64,000 bases of DNA, from assembly GCF_028802875.1 (NCBI RefSeq), contig NZ_JARAMP010000015.1, positions 62,001-126,000 on the forward strand, given 5' to 3'. Positions 39,001 through 48,401 of the stretch are shown in pieces (positions within the stretch are counted from its first letter, which is position 1; the number at the start of each line of letters is the position of its first letter). The notes under the pieces are model-generated. The model was not told the DNA's origin, made no database searches, and saw only the letters and a list, made by a program, of their open reading frames with translations. Position numbers and translations under genes: made by a program. Origin of the DNA: Seohaeicola sp024304985. Its GTDB lineage: Bacteria > Pseudomonadota > Alphaproteobacteria > Rhodobacterales > Rhodobacteraceae.

Positions 39001-39601
39001 CGGCCATCCGCTGGACGATTACCTGCCCGCCCTGAAGCGGCGCAACGTGATGACCCTGGCCGAATTGCAGGCCCGGGCGGAACAGGCGGGTGGGGCCATC
39101 GGCAAGGTGGGCGTGCTGGTCTCGGCCCTGCAGGAGCGCAAATCAGGGCGCGGCACGCGGTTCTTCCGCATGAACATCTCGGACCCCACGTCGCAGGTTT
39201 CGGGAATCGCGATGTTCTGTGATGATTTCGACGCCGCGCGGCGCGTCTTTGATCAGACCCATCAGGTGGTGATGACTCTGGAGGCGCGTTTCAACGAAGG
39301 GCAGTTTGACCCCGTCGGTCGGTCTGTGGTCGCGATGGACGGTGTGGTGGCGGAAGCGGGGGCCACGGGCCTGAGGATCTTCATCGAGGATGCCAGCGCG
39401 ATCGCTACCGTCGCCTCGGTTCTGGCGCAGGCCGGTGAGGCGCAACGCAACCTGCCACGCGGTCCTGTGATGCTCTGCCTCATGGACCCCGGCCTGCCCG
39501 GCGAGACCGAGATTGACACCGGGCAGGAATTCCCGATGAACCCGCAGATCAAAGGGGCGATCCGCTCCTTGCCCGGTGTGATGGAAGTGCAGGAAGTCTG
39601 A
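36080..39601 (+). CDS. dnaE: DNA polymerase III alpha subunit
   Basis: A 1173-residue replicative polymerase. The PHP domain comes first (FIHLRVHTEYSLLEGAV), then the polymerase palm with the catalytic pair D403 and D405 in PDFDIDF, equal to D401/D403 of E. coli DnaE. The fingers contain YNFGFNKSHAAAYA-like sequence, and a C-terminal OB-fold region starts near residue 980. ATG 36080 is chosen because it starts directly at MSSSPRFIHLRVH; an in-frame ATG 99 bp upstream has no conserved sequence. The length and the sequence favour the replicative DnaE1 over error-prone DnaE2. Confidence 0.95.
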   Translation: MSSSPRFIHLRVHTEYSLLEGAVRLKKLPGLCAAAGMPAVAVTDTNNMFAALEFSVGANGAGVQPIMGCQVSLAYLPTQPGERPRDPAGVVLLAQNETGYENLMRLNSCLYLDKAGQLPQVTMEELSEFSAGLICLSGGPDGPVGRLLRAGQRPAAEDLMRRLAAIYPDRLYVELQRHPEGGGLPEAERLSERGFVEMAYAMDLPLVATNDVYFPKSDMYEAHDALICIAEGAYVDQQGPRRRLTAQHYFKSPQEMATLFADLPEAIENTVEIARRCAFRAYKRDPILPKFADDEVQELRRQAKEGLAARLAVIPHAATVEDYEKRLDFELGIIEGMGFPGYFLIVADFIKWAKDHDIPVGPGRGSGAGSLVAYALTITDLDPLRYSLLFERFLNPERVSMPDFDIDFCMDRREEVIRYVQDRYGRDKVGQIITFGALLSKAAVRDIGRVLQMPYGQVDRLSKLIPVEGVKPVSIEQALAQEERLREAARSEEVVKRLLDYGQQVEGLLRNASTHAAGVVIGDRPLDRLVPLYQDPRSDMPATQFNMKWVEQAGLVKFDFLGLKTLTVIQNAVDLIKGQGRHLHIRADGVQLYDPPEGAVDDIGAIPLDDEATYKLYASAKTVAVFQVESSGMMDALRRMKPTCIEDIVALVALYRPGPMENIPTYCEVKNGLKERASIHPLIDHILEETQGIIVYQEQVMQIAQEMAGYSLGGADLLRRAMGKKIAEEMAKERPKFEKGAMANGVDKKKASEVFDLLEKFANYGFNKSHAAAYAVVSYQTAWLKANHPVEFMAGVMNCDSHLTDKLSTYAEEVRRGMGIEIVPPCVNRSDAGFTVREGKLVYALGALKNVGMDAMRMITAARRDEAGREKPFVTLFDFARRVDLKRVGKRPLEMLARAGAFDMLDTNRRRVFEALDALVGYSAAIHEQKASNQVSLFGDAGEDLPEPRLMPVSDWQALERLDEEHKAIGFYLSGHPLDDYLPALKRRNVMTLAELQARAEQAGGAIGKVGVLVSALQERKSGRGTRFFRMNISDPTSQVSGIAMFCDDFDAARRVFDQTHQVVMTLEARFNEGQFDPVGRSVVAMDGVVAEAGATGLRIFIEDASAIATVASVLAQAGEAQRNLPRGPVMLCLMDPGLPGETEIDTGQEFPMNPQIKGAIRSLPGVMEVQEV

Positions 39602-39607
39602 ACTGCA

Positions 39608-39802
39608 TTACCAATGCGGCGGGCGCTGGTCTGTCAGTACAACGCTGTCGCCCGCGGTGCTTTCGCGCTCGGCCTCGCGCTGCATCAACATCTCGACTCG
39701 CCGGGTCAGGCGGTCAATCTCGGTCTGCTGGGCTGCCACCACATCCGAGAGGTCATCCACCGTGCGGATCAGATGGGCCAGTTTCTCTTCCAGATGTTGC
39801 AT
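39608..39802 (-). CDS. slyX: SlyX family protein
   Basis: A 64-residue coiled-coil protein (EEKLAHLIRTVDDLSDVVAAQQTEIDRLTRRVEML, here by its start EEKLAHLIRTVDDL and end DRLTRRVEML) ending in the PPHW that matches the conserved PPHY end of SlyX. The function is unknown. It is convergent with dnaE, 6 bp apart. Confidence 0.85.
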   Translation of the reverse strand: MQHLEEKLAHLIRTVDDLSDVVAAQQTEIDRLTRRVEMLMQREAERESTAGDSVVLTDQRPPHW

Positions 39803-39862
39803 GACGCCTCCTTTTGCGGTGGTGTTGATAGCATGCAGGCAGATCACAGGGAAGGACAGGGC

Positions 39863-40666
39863 ATGACAGTCAGGATCGACAGGCAGGACCGGGTGGCGGT
39901 GGTCACGATCGACCGGCCACAGGCGCGCAATGCGGTAAACCCTGAGACGGCGCAGGCTTTGTTCGACGCGTTTCTTGTCCTTGAAGAGGATGCAGGTATC
40001 GACGTGATGATCCTGACCGGGGCGGACGGGGCCTTTTGCGCAGGATTCGATCTGAAAACCGCCGCCGATGGGTCTGCGGCCAGCTGGATCGAGGCGGTCA
40101 ATATCCCCGATGACTGGACTGACCCGGTGGCCCAACCCATTCCCGGACCGATGGGGCCATCGCGTCTGATGCTGTCCAAACCCATCATTGCCGCCATTGA
40201 AGGCCCGGCGGTCGCGGGTGGAATGGAGTTGGCCGCATGGTGCGACATGCGCGTGATGGCGCTGGGCGCCGTGATGGGAATCTATTGCCGCCGCTGGGGC
40301 GTGCCCCTGATCGACGGGGGCACCTTCCGGTTGCCGCGTGTCGTGGGGCAGGGCCGCGCCAATGACCTGATCCTGACGGGCCGACCCGTGGATGCCGAGG
40401 AGGCTTATCAGATCGGCCTTGCCGACCGCGTCGTGCCGCGGGGGCAGGCGCTGGCCGCAGCGTTGGAACTTGCCGAAAGCCTGACCCGTTTTCCGCAGGG
40501 CTGTATGCGCGCCGATTTCCTGTCTGCGCGGATACAGCCCAGCGAACTGGCGGATGCCTTGCGCCGCGAATGGGCCTCATCGGCGATGTTCGCCGCAGAG
40601 GGCCGGGCGGGTGCCACGCGCTTCTCTCATGGCCATGGACGCGCCGGCCGTTTCGACGATCTCTGA
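39863..40666 (+). CDS. Enoyl-CoA hydratase/isomerase (crotonase) family protein
   Basis: A 267-residue crotonase-fold protein. ATG 39863 follows GAAGGA. The oxyanion-hole segments GADGAFCAGFDLK and EGPAVAGGMELAAWCDMRV are present, and the GVPLIDGGTFRLPRVVG part is typical. It probably hydrates or isomerises an enoyl-CoA. No other fatty-acid genes are near, so the substrate is open. Confidence 0.88.
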   Translation: MTVRIDRQDRVAVVTIDRPQARNAVNPETAQALFDAFLVLEEDAGIDVMILTGADGAFCAGFDLKTAADGSAASWIEAVNIPDDWTDPVAQPIPGPMGPSRLMLSKPIIAAIEGPAVAGGMELAAWCDMRVMALGAVMGIYCRRWGVPLIDGGTFRLPRVVGQGRANDLILTGRPVDAEEAYQIGLADRVVPRGQALAAALELAESLTRFPQGCMRADFLSARIQPSELADALRREWASSAMFAAEGRAGATRFSHGHGRAGRFDDL

Positions 40667-40832
40667 CCCTTCCCTTTCATTGTTCCCCACACTCGCATTG
40701 CGCCGCCCGCGCCCGTCGCGCGGCCTGATCGGGCGCGCCCCGCTTGCCCCCTTGCCCCGCATCCGCTAGAGGCAAGCCGGACAAGAGACCACCCGCCGAC
40801 GACCGCCCCGATCAAGACTGAGGGAGCCAGCC

Positions 40833-42332
40833 ATGGCCAAGGACAAGAAGACCCCGCGCCCGCGTGCCGAAACCCCGAAAGGGTTCCGCGACTATTTCGG
40901 TGCAGATGTCACGATGCGCAGCGCGATGCTGGCGACCATCGCCGGGGTCTATCATCGCTACGGCTTTGACGCGCTTGAGTCCTCGGCCGTCGAAACTGTC
41001 GAGGCGCTGGGCAAGTTCCTGCCCGATGTGGACCGCCCGAATGCGGGTGTTTTCGCATGGCAGGAAGCGCCCGAGCATGAGGGCGAGAATGCGAAACCCG
41101 GCGATTGGCTGGCGCTGCGCTATGACCTGACAGCACCCTTGGCCCGCGTCTATGCCCAGCACCGCAACGATCTGCCGCTGCCTTATCGCCGCTATGCGAT
41201 GGGGCCTGTCTGGCGCAATGAAAAGCCGGGGCCGGGTCGGTTCCGCCAGTTCTATCAATGTGATGCAGATACGGTGGGCGCGGCAAGCGTGGCGGCGGAT
41301 GCCGAGATTTGCGCCATGCTGGCCGACACGCTGGAGGAGGTGGGCATCCCCCGCGGCGATTACATAGTGCGGATCAACAACCGCAAGGTTCTGAACGGTA
41401 TTCTGGAGGTCATGGGTCTGCCCGAGGGTGACGCGCGCGAGGCCGTGCTGCGCACCATCGACAAGTTTGACAAGGTGGGCGAGGCGGGTGTGCGCGAGTT
41501 GCTCACCAAAGGCCGGCTGGATGCCTCGGGCGCGTTTATCGACGGGGTGGGGCTGGAGGCCGCGCAGGCGGATCCTGTCATTGCCTTCCTGACGTCAAAG
41601 GCTGACACGGTGTCCGAAACCCTGTCCAACCTGCGTGCCGCCGTGGGCGGCTCTGCCATCGGTGTGGAAGGTGTTTCCGAACTGGAACAGATGGCGGATC
41701 TGGTCGCGGCGCAAGGCTATGGCCCCGACCGCATCGTGATCGACCCATCTGTTGTGCGTGGCTTGGGCTATTACACCGGACCCGTGTTCGAGGCCGAACT
41801 AACATTCGAGATTTTCGACGAAAAGGGCCGCAAGCGGCAATTCGGCTCGGTCGCCGGGGGCGGGCGCTACGACGATCTGGTCAAGCGCTTCACCGGGCAG
41901 GAAGTGCCGGCCACGGGTGTCTCGATTGGTGTGGACCGTCTGCTGGCCGCCCTGCGCGAAAAGGGCCGGATGCAGGCCAGCGAACAGGGGCCTGTGGTCG
42001 TGACCGTGATGGACCGCGACCGGATGGCGGATTATCAGGCTATGGCTGGCGAATTGCGCCGCGCGGGTATCAGGGCCGAGGTTTATCTGGGCAACCCCAA
42101 GCAGTTCGGCAACCAGTTGAAATATGCGGACAAACGCGCATCCCCCGTGGCCATCATCGAGGGTGGCGATGAAAAGGCGCGGGGTGTGGTGCAGATCAAG
42201 GATCTGATCCTTGGTGCCCAGATCGCCGCCAATGCGACGCTGGAGGAATGGCAAAGTCGCCCCAGCCAATACGAGGTGCCGCGTGACCAGATGGTCTCGA
42301 AGGTTCTTGAGATTCTGCAAGGGCAGGGGTGA
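40833..42332 (+). CDS. hisS: Histidyl-tRNA synthetase
   Basis: A 499-residue class II aminoacyl-tRNA synthetase. Motif 2 (GPVWRNEKPGPGRFRQFYQCD), the histidine A region (RGLGYYTGPVFEAE) and motif 3 (ATGVSIGVDRLLAAL) are clear, followed by the anticodon-binding domain. GAGGGAG precedes the ATG. It is the first gene of a hisS-hisZ-hisG cluster with ATGA overlaps, common in alphaproteobacteria. Confidence 0.96.
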   Translation: MAKDKKTPRPRAETPKGFRDYFGADVTMRSAMLATIAGVYHRYGFDALESSAVETVEALGKFLPDVDRPNAGVFAWQEAPEHEGENAKPGDWLALRYDLTAPLARVYAQHRNDLPLPYRRYAMGPVWRNEKPGPGRFRQFYQCDADTVGAASVAADAEICAMLADTLEEVGIPRGDYIVRINNRKVLNGILEVMGLPEGDAREAVLRTIDKFDKVGEAGVRELLTKGRLDASGAFIDGVGLEAAQADPVIAFLTSKADTVSETLSNLRAAVGGSAIGVEGVSELEQMADLVAAQGYGPDRIVIDPSVVRGLGYYTGPVFEAELTFEIFDEKGRKRQFGSVAGGGRYDDLVKRFTGQEVPATGVSIGVDRLLAALREKGRMQASEQGPVVVTVMDRDRMADYQAMAGELRRAGIRAEVYLGNPKQFGNQLKYADKRASPVAIIEGGDEKARGVVQIKDLILGAQIAANATLEEWQSRPSQYEVPRDQMVSKVLEILQGQG

Positions 42333-43441
42333 TGCCACAAAGCCCAGCCGACCGCACCGCAGCGCGCACCGCCATACGGGACGAAGCCACACGTTTGCGC
42401 GCGCTGTTTGAAGCCGCGGGCGCGCAGGTCGTGGACCCGCCCGTGCTGCAACCCGCCGACACGCTGCTGGACCTTTACGGCGAGGATATTCGCGCCCGCG
42501 CCTATGTCACATCCGACGCCGTGCGCGGCGAACAGATGTTGCGCCCCGATTTCACCGTGCCCGTGGTGCAGATGCACATGGCGCACGGGGCGGAACCCGC
42601 GCGCTATACCTATGCCGGAGAGGTGTTCCGGCGGCAGGAGGATTTCCCTGATCGCGCCAACGAGTATTTCCAGACAGGATATGAGGTCTTCGACCGCACC
42701 GACCCGGCGGCGGCGGATGCCGAAGTTTTTGCCCTGATCCGTGAAGCCCTTGGCGATCTGCCGCTGCGCGCCGCCATGGGCGATATCGGTATTCTGACGG
42801 CGGCTGTGGACGGGTTGGAGACGACGCCCGCGCGCAAGGCTGCGCTGCGCCGCCACATCTGGCGGCCGCGCCGTTTCCGCGCGCTTCTGGATCGTTATGC
42901 GGGCCGCACCCCCGTCCCCGAGACGAGGGCCGCGCTGCTGGCATCGGCTGATCCTTTGGCCGATTGCGCGCCCTTGATCGGTCTGAGGGACCGGGCCGAA
43001 ATCGCGGCGCGGATCGAGCGGTTGCGTGACGATGCCGCCGCCCCGCCGATCAGCGAAAATGCCGTGGCGTTGCTGGATGCGATCCTGAGCGTGCGCGAAA
43101 CACTGCCCTTCGCGCTGGACCACCTGCGGGACATCTCGGTCGATCTGCAGGCTATCGCCCCCGCGGTGGAGCGGCTGGCTGCCCGTGTAGAGGCTTTGTC
43201 CGCGCGTGGCATCGACATCGACACGCTGGAATTCGAAGCCAGCTATGGCCGCACGTCTATGGAATATTACGACGGCTTTGTCTTTGGCTTCTACGCAGAA
43301 GGGCGCAGCGACCTGCCGCCCGTGGCCACCGGCGGGCGTTATGACGCGCTGACGCGCGTGCTGGGGCAGGGGGCAGAGATCCCTGCCGTGGGCGGCGTGA
43401 TCCGTCCCGGTCTGCTGCTGGATTTGAGGGCCGCACCATGA
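42332..43441 (+). CDS. hisZ: ATP phosphoribosyltransferase regulatory subunit
   Basis: A 369-residue histidyl-tRNA synthetase paralogue without the tRNA-charging tail. It retains FRRQEDFPDRANEYFQTGYEVF and GGRYDALTRVLG. HisZ forms a hetero-octamer with short HisG and is needed for activity and histidine feedback. ATG 42332 overlaps the hisS stop; the next gene is hisG. Confidence 0.93.
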   Translation: MPQSPADRTAARTAIRDEATRLRALFEAAGAQVVDPPVLQPADTLLDLYGEDIRARAYVTSDAVRGEQMLRPDFTVPVVQMHMAHGAEPARYTYAGEVFRRQEDFPDRANEYFQTGYEVFDRTDPAAADAEVFALIREALGDLPLRAAMGDIGILTAAVDGLETTPARKAALRRHIWRPRRFRALLDRYAGRTPVPETRAALLASADPLADCAPLIGLRDRAEIAARIERLRDDAAAPPISENAVALLDAILSVRETLPFALDHLRDISVDLQAIAPAVERLAARVEALSARGIDIDTLEFEASYGRTSMEYYDGFVFGFYAEGRSDLPPVATGGRYDALTRVLGQGAEIPAVGGVIRPGLLLDLRAAP

Positions 43442-44133
43442 CGATCAAGCTGGGGGTGCCGTCCAAGGGGCGGCTGATGGAAAAAACCTTCGAATGGTTC
43501 GCCGCCCGCGGGATCACCCTGTCGCGCAGTGCATCCGAGCGCGAATATGCCGGCGCTGTGGACGGGATCGACAATGTCGAACTGGTGCTACTGTCCGCCG
43601 GTGAAATCCCGCGCGAACTGGCGGCAGGACGCATCCATCTGGGCGTCACTGGCACCGATCTGGTGCGTGAAAAGCTAGGCCAATGGGATCAGCAGGTGCA
43701 GGAACTGGCCGAACTGGGTTTTGGTCATGCCGATCTGATCATCGCCGTCCCTGCGGCTTGGGTTGATGTGGACACATTGGACGATCTGGACGCCGCCGCC
43801 GCCGCTTTCCGCGCGCGCCACGGGTTCCGGATGCGGATCGCCACGAAATACCACCGTCTGGTGCGCGATTTCCTGCGTCATGCGGGGGTCGCGGATTATG
43901 CGCTCGTAGACAGCCAGGGCGCGACCGAGGGCACCGTCAAATTCGAAACCGCCGAAGCTGTGGCCGACATCACCTCGACGGGCGAGACGCTGCGGGCCAA
44001 TCACCTCAAGCTTTTGCAGGACGGCATGATCCTGCGCTCGCAGGCGACGCTTTTCCGTAGCCGCGCCGCCGACATGACCGAGGCAGACCGTGCCACGCTT
44101 CAACAGCTATGCCAGATGATCGGGGTGGACTGA
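43438..44133 (+). CDS. hisG: ATP phosphoribosyltransferase, short form
   Basis: A 231-residue HisG of the short type that lacks the C-terminal regulatory ACT-like domain. It starts TIKLGVPSKGRLMEKT and has GVTGTDLVRE and GTVKFETAEAVADI. It catalyses the first step of histidine synthesis and depends on HisZ, which overlaps its start. Confidence 0.95.
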   Translation: MTIKLGVPSKGRLMEKTFEWFAARGITLSRSASEREYAGAVDGIDNVELVLLSAGEIPRELAAGRIHLGVTGTDLVREKLGQWDQQVQELAELGFGHADLIIAVPAAWVDVDTLDDLDAAAAAFRARHGFRMRIATKYHRLVRDFLRHAGVADYALVDSQGATEGTVKFETAEAVADITSTGETLRANHLKLLQDGMILRSQATLFRSRAADMTEADRATLQQLCQMIGVD

Positions 44134-44139
44134 GCGGCT

Positions 44140-45405
44140 TCAGTCCTGACGCGGATCGAAGGAATCGGGCTTCACCCGCCCCTCGCGCAGCTTGAGGGCC
44201 AGACCCAGCGCGACACCCACGCCGATGGCGACGGTCAGATCAACCAGCACGGTCAAGGCCATCGTCAGCAGCAAGAGCAACCTGTCGGATGGGCGCTCGC
44301 GCATCCACGCGCCCCATTTATGCGGCTCGGCCATGTTCCAAGCGGTCAGGATCAGCAGCCCCGCCATGGCGGGCATAGCCAGCATGCCTGTCGGTCCCGC
44401 CGCCAGCATCATCATGGCCAGAATGGCGACGGCATGGATCATGCCTGCCACCGGTGTCTGCCCACCCGCGCGCACATTGGTGGCCGTGCGGGCGATGGCT
44501 CCTGTTGCCGGCAAGCCCCCGAAAGCCGCCGAGGCGAGGTTGGCCGCGCCCTGGGCTACGACTTCGGCATTGGGCTTGTGCCGCGCCCCTGTCATGCGGT
44601 CGGCCACCACGGCCGAGAGCAGCGATTCGATGCCCGCCAGAAATGCGATCACCAGCGCCGAGGGCAGCACCTCGATCATCCGGGCCACTGTGATCTCGGG
44701 CAGGCTGGGCATGGGCAGCGTGTTGGGCAAAGCTCCGAAACGTGCCTCGATCGTCTCGACCGGCAGCGACAGCAGCACAGCCGCCCCCGAGGTCAGCGCC
44801 AGCGCCACGATGAGGCCAGGAAGGCGGGGCGCCGCACGGCGAAAGACGATGATCAGGACCATCGTCGCAACCCCGACGCCAAAGGCTGCCATGCTGAAGG
44901 TCTCGCGGGCCGCCCATAGTGCGGGGATCTTGTGAAGCAGTTCCGCAGGCTCGTTCAGCAGCGACAGCCCCATCAGATCCTTGAGCTGGCTTGACGCGAT
45001 CAGCACCGCGATTCCGATGGTAAAGCCATTCACCACGGCTTCGGGCACATGGGCGATCAGACTGCCTGCCCGCAGCCATCCTGCCACCAGAAGGATCACC
45101 CCCGCCATGGCCGTGGCCAGCAGCAGCCCGTCATAGCCATGTTGCGTGATCACGCCTGCCACGACCACGATGAACGCGCCCGTGGGCCCGCCGATCTGCA
45201 CCGTGCTGCCACCAAGCGCCGAGATGATGAAGCCCGCGATAATCGCCGTGATGAGCCCCTGCGCCGGGGTTGCTCCCGAGGCGATGGCGATGGCCAGCGA
45301 CAGCGGCAGGGCGACCATCGCAACGGTGATGCCTGCGAAAAGATCGGCGCGGAAGGTTGCGGAGGAGTAGGCGGAAAGACTGGTCAACAATTGGGGGCGA
45401 AGCAT
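44140..45405 (-). CDS. SulP family anion transporter without STAS domain
   Basis: A 421-residue membrane transporter. ATG 45405 begins MLRPQLLTSLSAYSSATFRADLFAGITVAMVALPLSLAIAIASGATPAQGLITAI, matched here by the segments DLFAGITVAMVALPL and ASGATPAQGL. Most SulP proteins are 500-600 residues with a C-terminal STAS domain, which is absent here: the protein ends soon after the last helix. It probably moves sulfate, bicarbonate or another anion. The stop lies 6 bp from the convergent hisG stop. Confidence 0.88.
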   Translation of the reverse strand: MLRPQLLTSLSAYSSATFRADLFAGITVAMVALPLSLAIAIASGATPAQGLITAIIAGFIISALGGSTVQIGGPTGAFIVVVAGVITQHGYDGLLLATAMAGVILLVAGWLRAGSLIAHVPEAVVNGFTIGIAVLIASSQLKDLMGLSLLNEPAELLHKIPALWAARETFSMAAFGVGVATMVLIIVFRRAAPRLPGLIVALALTSGAAVLLSLPVETIEARFGALPNTLPMPSLPEITVARMIEVLPSALVIAFLAGIESLLSAVVADRMTGARHKPNAEVVAQGAANLASAAFGGLPATGAIARTATNVRAGGQTPVAGMIHAVAILAMMMLAAGPTGMLAMPAMAGLLILTAWNMAEPHKWGAWMRERPSDRLLLLLTMALTVLVDLTVAIGVGVALGLALKLREGRVKPDSFDPRQD

Positions 45406-45514
45406 GGCACCTGTCCTGAAAAGGATGAGTGCAGCATGCGTCCGCAACCGGATGCATTCAAGCTGGATTTCAGAGGTTTATGCCGGGATGTTCAAGCCGG
45501 GCTGCGGCGCTGAT

Positions 45515-45946
45515 CTAAAGCACACCCAGATCGGCCAATGCCGCGCTCAGGCTGCTGGGCAGCGCATCCTCATGGGCGCGACCCTTGGCCAGATCGGCAG
45601 GGGCATCCTTGGCCGCCAGATAGCGCCATCCCTGAAACGGTTTCTTCAGGGCCTGTGTCGTGCGGACCAGTTCAGGGTCCAGCACGATGGCGCAGCGGCG
45701 GATGCCGTCGCCGCCTGTCACCTCATCCAGCCGCAAGATGCGCTGGCGGCATTGCAGAACACCCTTGATGACCCAATAGATCGAGCCGCCGTCAAGGATT
45801 TCCGCCTCGCGCTTGGGCCACATGCGGGTGATGTGACGGGGCAGGCCATCCGGCCCCTTAGCCCGTGCAGAGGCCTGCCATTCGGCCAGATCCTCGACCC
45901 CTTCGGTGCCGACAGACAGCTTGATCAGATGTAACGGTTCCGGCAT
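45515..45946 (-). CDS. DUF1489 family protein
   Basis: A 143-residue protein starting MPEPLHLIKLSVG and containing GSIYWVIKGVLQCRQRILRL, the typical core of DUF1489, a family common in alphaproteobacteria with no known function. ATG 45946 is favoured because earlier in-frame codons are not conserved. It is divergent from nrdJ. Confidence 0.85.
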   Translation of the reverse strand: MPEPLHLIKLSVGTEGVEDLAEWQASARAKGPDGLPRHITRMWPKREAEILDGGSIYWVIKGVLQCRQRILRLDEVTGGDGIRRCAIVLDPELVRTTQALKKPFQGWRYLAAKDAPADLAKGRAHEDALPSSLSAALADLGVL

Positions 45947-46139
45947 GTGTTTTCCCCAGTGGTTGTGGAGCATAGCGGGACTGACCCCGAGATCAAGGGG
46001 ATCGGTTGGCCTCATTCCGTTCTCTCTGCCGTTGACCCGGACCCACCCCCGGCCTATTCTCGACGTCCTGTCACGGGACGCAACGCCTTCGGCGCGACCG
46101 CCCTGCAATACCCCATTCCGATGATCCGAGGACGCCGCC

Positions 46140-48401
46140 ATGACCCGTTTTGCAGCCCCCATTTCCGAACAGATCTGGGACATGAAGTACCGGTTCAAGC
46201 AGGCGGATGGCACGCCCATCGACCGCTCGGTCGAGGATACCTGGCGCCGCATCGCGCGATCGCTGGCGCAGGTCGAACAGGACAGCGCCCTGTGGGAGGA
46301 CGAGTTTTACGCGGCTTTGGAGGATTTCAAATACCTGCCCGCCGGCCGCATCACCGCAGGGGCGGGCACCGGGCGGCGGGTGACGCTGTTCAATTGCTTC
46401 GTGATGGGCACGATCCCCGACAGCATGGCAGGTATCTTCGACATGTTGAAGGAAGCGGCCCTCACCATGCAGCAAGGGGGCGGGATCGGCTATGATTTCT
46501 CGACCATCCGGCCGCGCGGGGCGGATGTTCTGGGCGTGGCGGCGGATGCGTCGGGCCCGTTGTCCTTTATGGATGTCTGGGATGCGATGTGCCGCACGAT
46601 CATGTCTGCAGGCTCGCGCCGCGGGGCGATGATGGCCACCATGCGCTGCGATCATCCCGATATCGAGGCCTTCATCACCGCCAAATCGGATGCGGCGCGG
46701 TTGCGCATGTTCAACCTGTCGGTGCTGATCACCGATCCTTTCATGGAAGCGGTCAAGGCAGACGCGGCTTGGGATCTGCAATTCGACGGAAAGGTCTATC
46801 ACACGGTCCAGGCGCGCGATCTGTGGAACAAGATCATGAAAAGCACCTATGATTTCGCAGAACCCGGCGTGATCTTCATCGACCGGATCAACGCGGCCAA
46901 TAACCTGAACTACGTGGAGACCATTGCGGCCACCAACCCCTGCGGCGAGCAACCCTTGCCGCCCTATGGTGCCTGCCTGCTGGGCTCGATCAACATGGCG
47001 CGGCTGGTGGCGGATCCCTTTGGGAAAAAGGCCCGGTTGGACCCCAAGGCGTTGACCGATCTGGTCGCCGTGGCCGTGCGGATGATGGACAATGTGGTGG
47101 ATGCCAGCCGGTTCCCGCTGGATGCCCAAGCGCAGGAGGCGCAGGCCAAGCGCCGCATCGGTCTGGGTGTCACGGGTCTTGCCGATGCCCTGTTGATGGT
47201 GGGGCTGCGCTATGGGTCCGAGGAGGCGGCGCGTCAGACCGAGGAATGGCTGCACGCGATCGCCCGCGCCGCCTATCTGGCTTCGGTGGACTTGGCCAAG
47301 GAAAAGGGTGCTTTCCCGCTGTTTGATGCCGACAGGTATCTGGCCTCCGGCAACATGCAGATGATGGACGATGACGTGCGCGAGGCGATCCGCACACACG
47401 GCATCCGCAACGCGCTTCTGACCTCGATCGCGCCCACGGGCACGATCAGCCTCTATGCGGGCAATGTGTCATCCGGGATCGAACCGGTCTTCGCCTATGC
47501 CTATAAGCGCAAGGTTCTGCAAAAGGATGGCAGCCGGACCGAGGAAGAGGTCGTCGATTACGCCGTGCAGATGTGGCGCGAGACGTTCGGTGATGCGCCC
47601 TTGCCGGACTACTTTGTCAACGCCCAGACCCTGGCCCCGCTGGATCACGTGCGCATGCAGGCGGCAGCACAGAAATGGGTGGACAGTTCGATCTCGAAAA
47701 CAATCAACTGCCCCGAAGACATCAGCTTTGATGATTTCAAGGAGGTTTACTTGGCGGCCTATGAATCGGGCTGCAAGGGCTGCACCACCTACCGCCCCAA
47801 TGATGTCACGGGGTCCGTCCTCAGCGTGTCCGAGACGACCGAAAAGACACCCGAAGCCGATCAGGGTGCGGATGTGATCTACATGTCGGAACCGCTGGAC
47901 CGTCCGCAGGCTCTGGAGGGCAATACCTACAAGCTGAAATGGCCCGACAGCGAGCATGCGATTTACCTGACCGTGAACGACATCATCATCAATGGGCATC
48001 GTCGCCCCTTTGAGGTGTTCATAAACTCGAAAAATATGGAGCATTTCGCCTGGACCGTGGCGTTGACGCGGATGATTTCGGCGGTGTTCCGGCGTGGCGG
48101 GGATGTGTCCTTTGTGGTCGAAGAGTTGAAAGCCGTCTTCGATCCGCGCGGCGGGGCCTGGATGGGGGGGAAATACATCCCGTCGATCCTTGCGGCCATC
48201 GGCGGTGTGATCGAGCGTCACATGATCTCGATCGGTTTCATCGAGGGTGAGGGGATGGGACTGAAAACCGACCCGCAGGCCAATGTGGTGGGCTTTGACA
48301 CCCCACGCGGCAAAGCATGCCCCTCCTGCGGGCAATACGAGATGCGGATGGTCGAAGGCTGCATGACCTGCGCGAGTTGCGGCCATTCCAAGTGCGGCTG
48401 A
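46140..48401 (+). CDS. nrdJ: Adenosylcobalamin-dependent ribonucleotide reductase (class II)
   Basis: A 753-residue enzyme that reduces ribonucleotides to deoxyribonucleotides with adenosylcobalamin. Class II features include TLFNCFVMG with a redox cysteine, QQGGGIGYDFS, NPCGEQPLPPYGAC and IAPTGTISL. The C-terminus is a zinc-ribbon-like tail with CPSCGQYEMRM and CMTCASCG. A GAGGA site precedes the ATG. No cobalamin riboswitch was recognised in the 193 bp upstream. Confidence 0.95.
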   Translation: MTRFAAPISEQIWDMKYRFKQADGTPIDRSVEDTWRRIARSLAQVEQDSALWEDEFYAALEDFKYLPAGRITAGAGTGRRVTLFNCFVMGTIPDSMAGIFDMLKEAALTMQQGGGIGYDFSTIRPRGADVLGVAADASGPLSFMDVWDAMCRTIMSAGSRRGAMMATMRCDHPDIEAFITAKSDAARLRMFNLSVLITDPFMEAVKADAAWDLQFDGKVYHTVQARDLWNKIMKSTYDFAEPGVIFIDRINAANNLNYVETIAATNPCGEQPLPPYGACLLGSINMARLVADPFGKKARLDPKALTDLVAVAVRMMDNVVDASRFPLDAQAQEAQAKRRIGLGVTGLADALLMVGLRYGSEEAARQTEEWLHAIARAAYLASVDLAKEKGAFPLFDADRYLASGNMQMMDDDVREAIRTHGIRNALLTSIAPTGTISLYAGNVSSGIEPVFAYAYKRKVLQKDGSRTEEEVVDYAVQMWRETFGDAPLPDYFVNAQTLAPLDHVRMQAAAQKWVDSSISKTINCPEDISFDDFKEVYLAAYESGCKGCTTYRPNDVTGSVLSVSETTEKTPEADQGADVIYMSEPLDRPQALEGNTYKLKWPDSEHAIYLTVNDIIINGHRRPFEVFINSKNMEHFAWTVALTRMISAVFRRGGDVSFVVEELKAVFDPRGGAWMGGKYIPSILAAIGGVIERHMISIGFIEGEGMGLKTDPQANVVGFDTPRGKACPSCGQYEMRMVEGCMTCASCGHSKCG

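Noticed and set aside
45947..46139. Possible cobalamin riboswitch before nrdJ.
   Set aside because: The region is GC-rich but lacks a B12-box-like sequence and the usual length of about 200 nt of structured leader.
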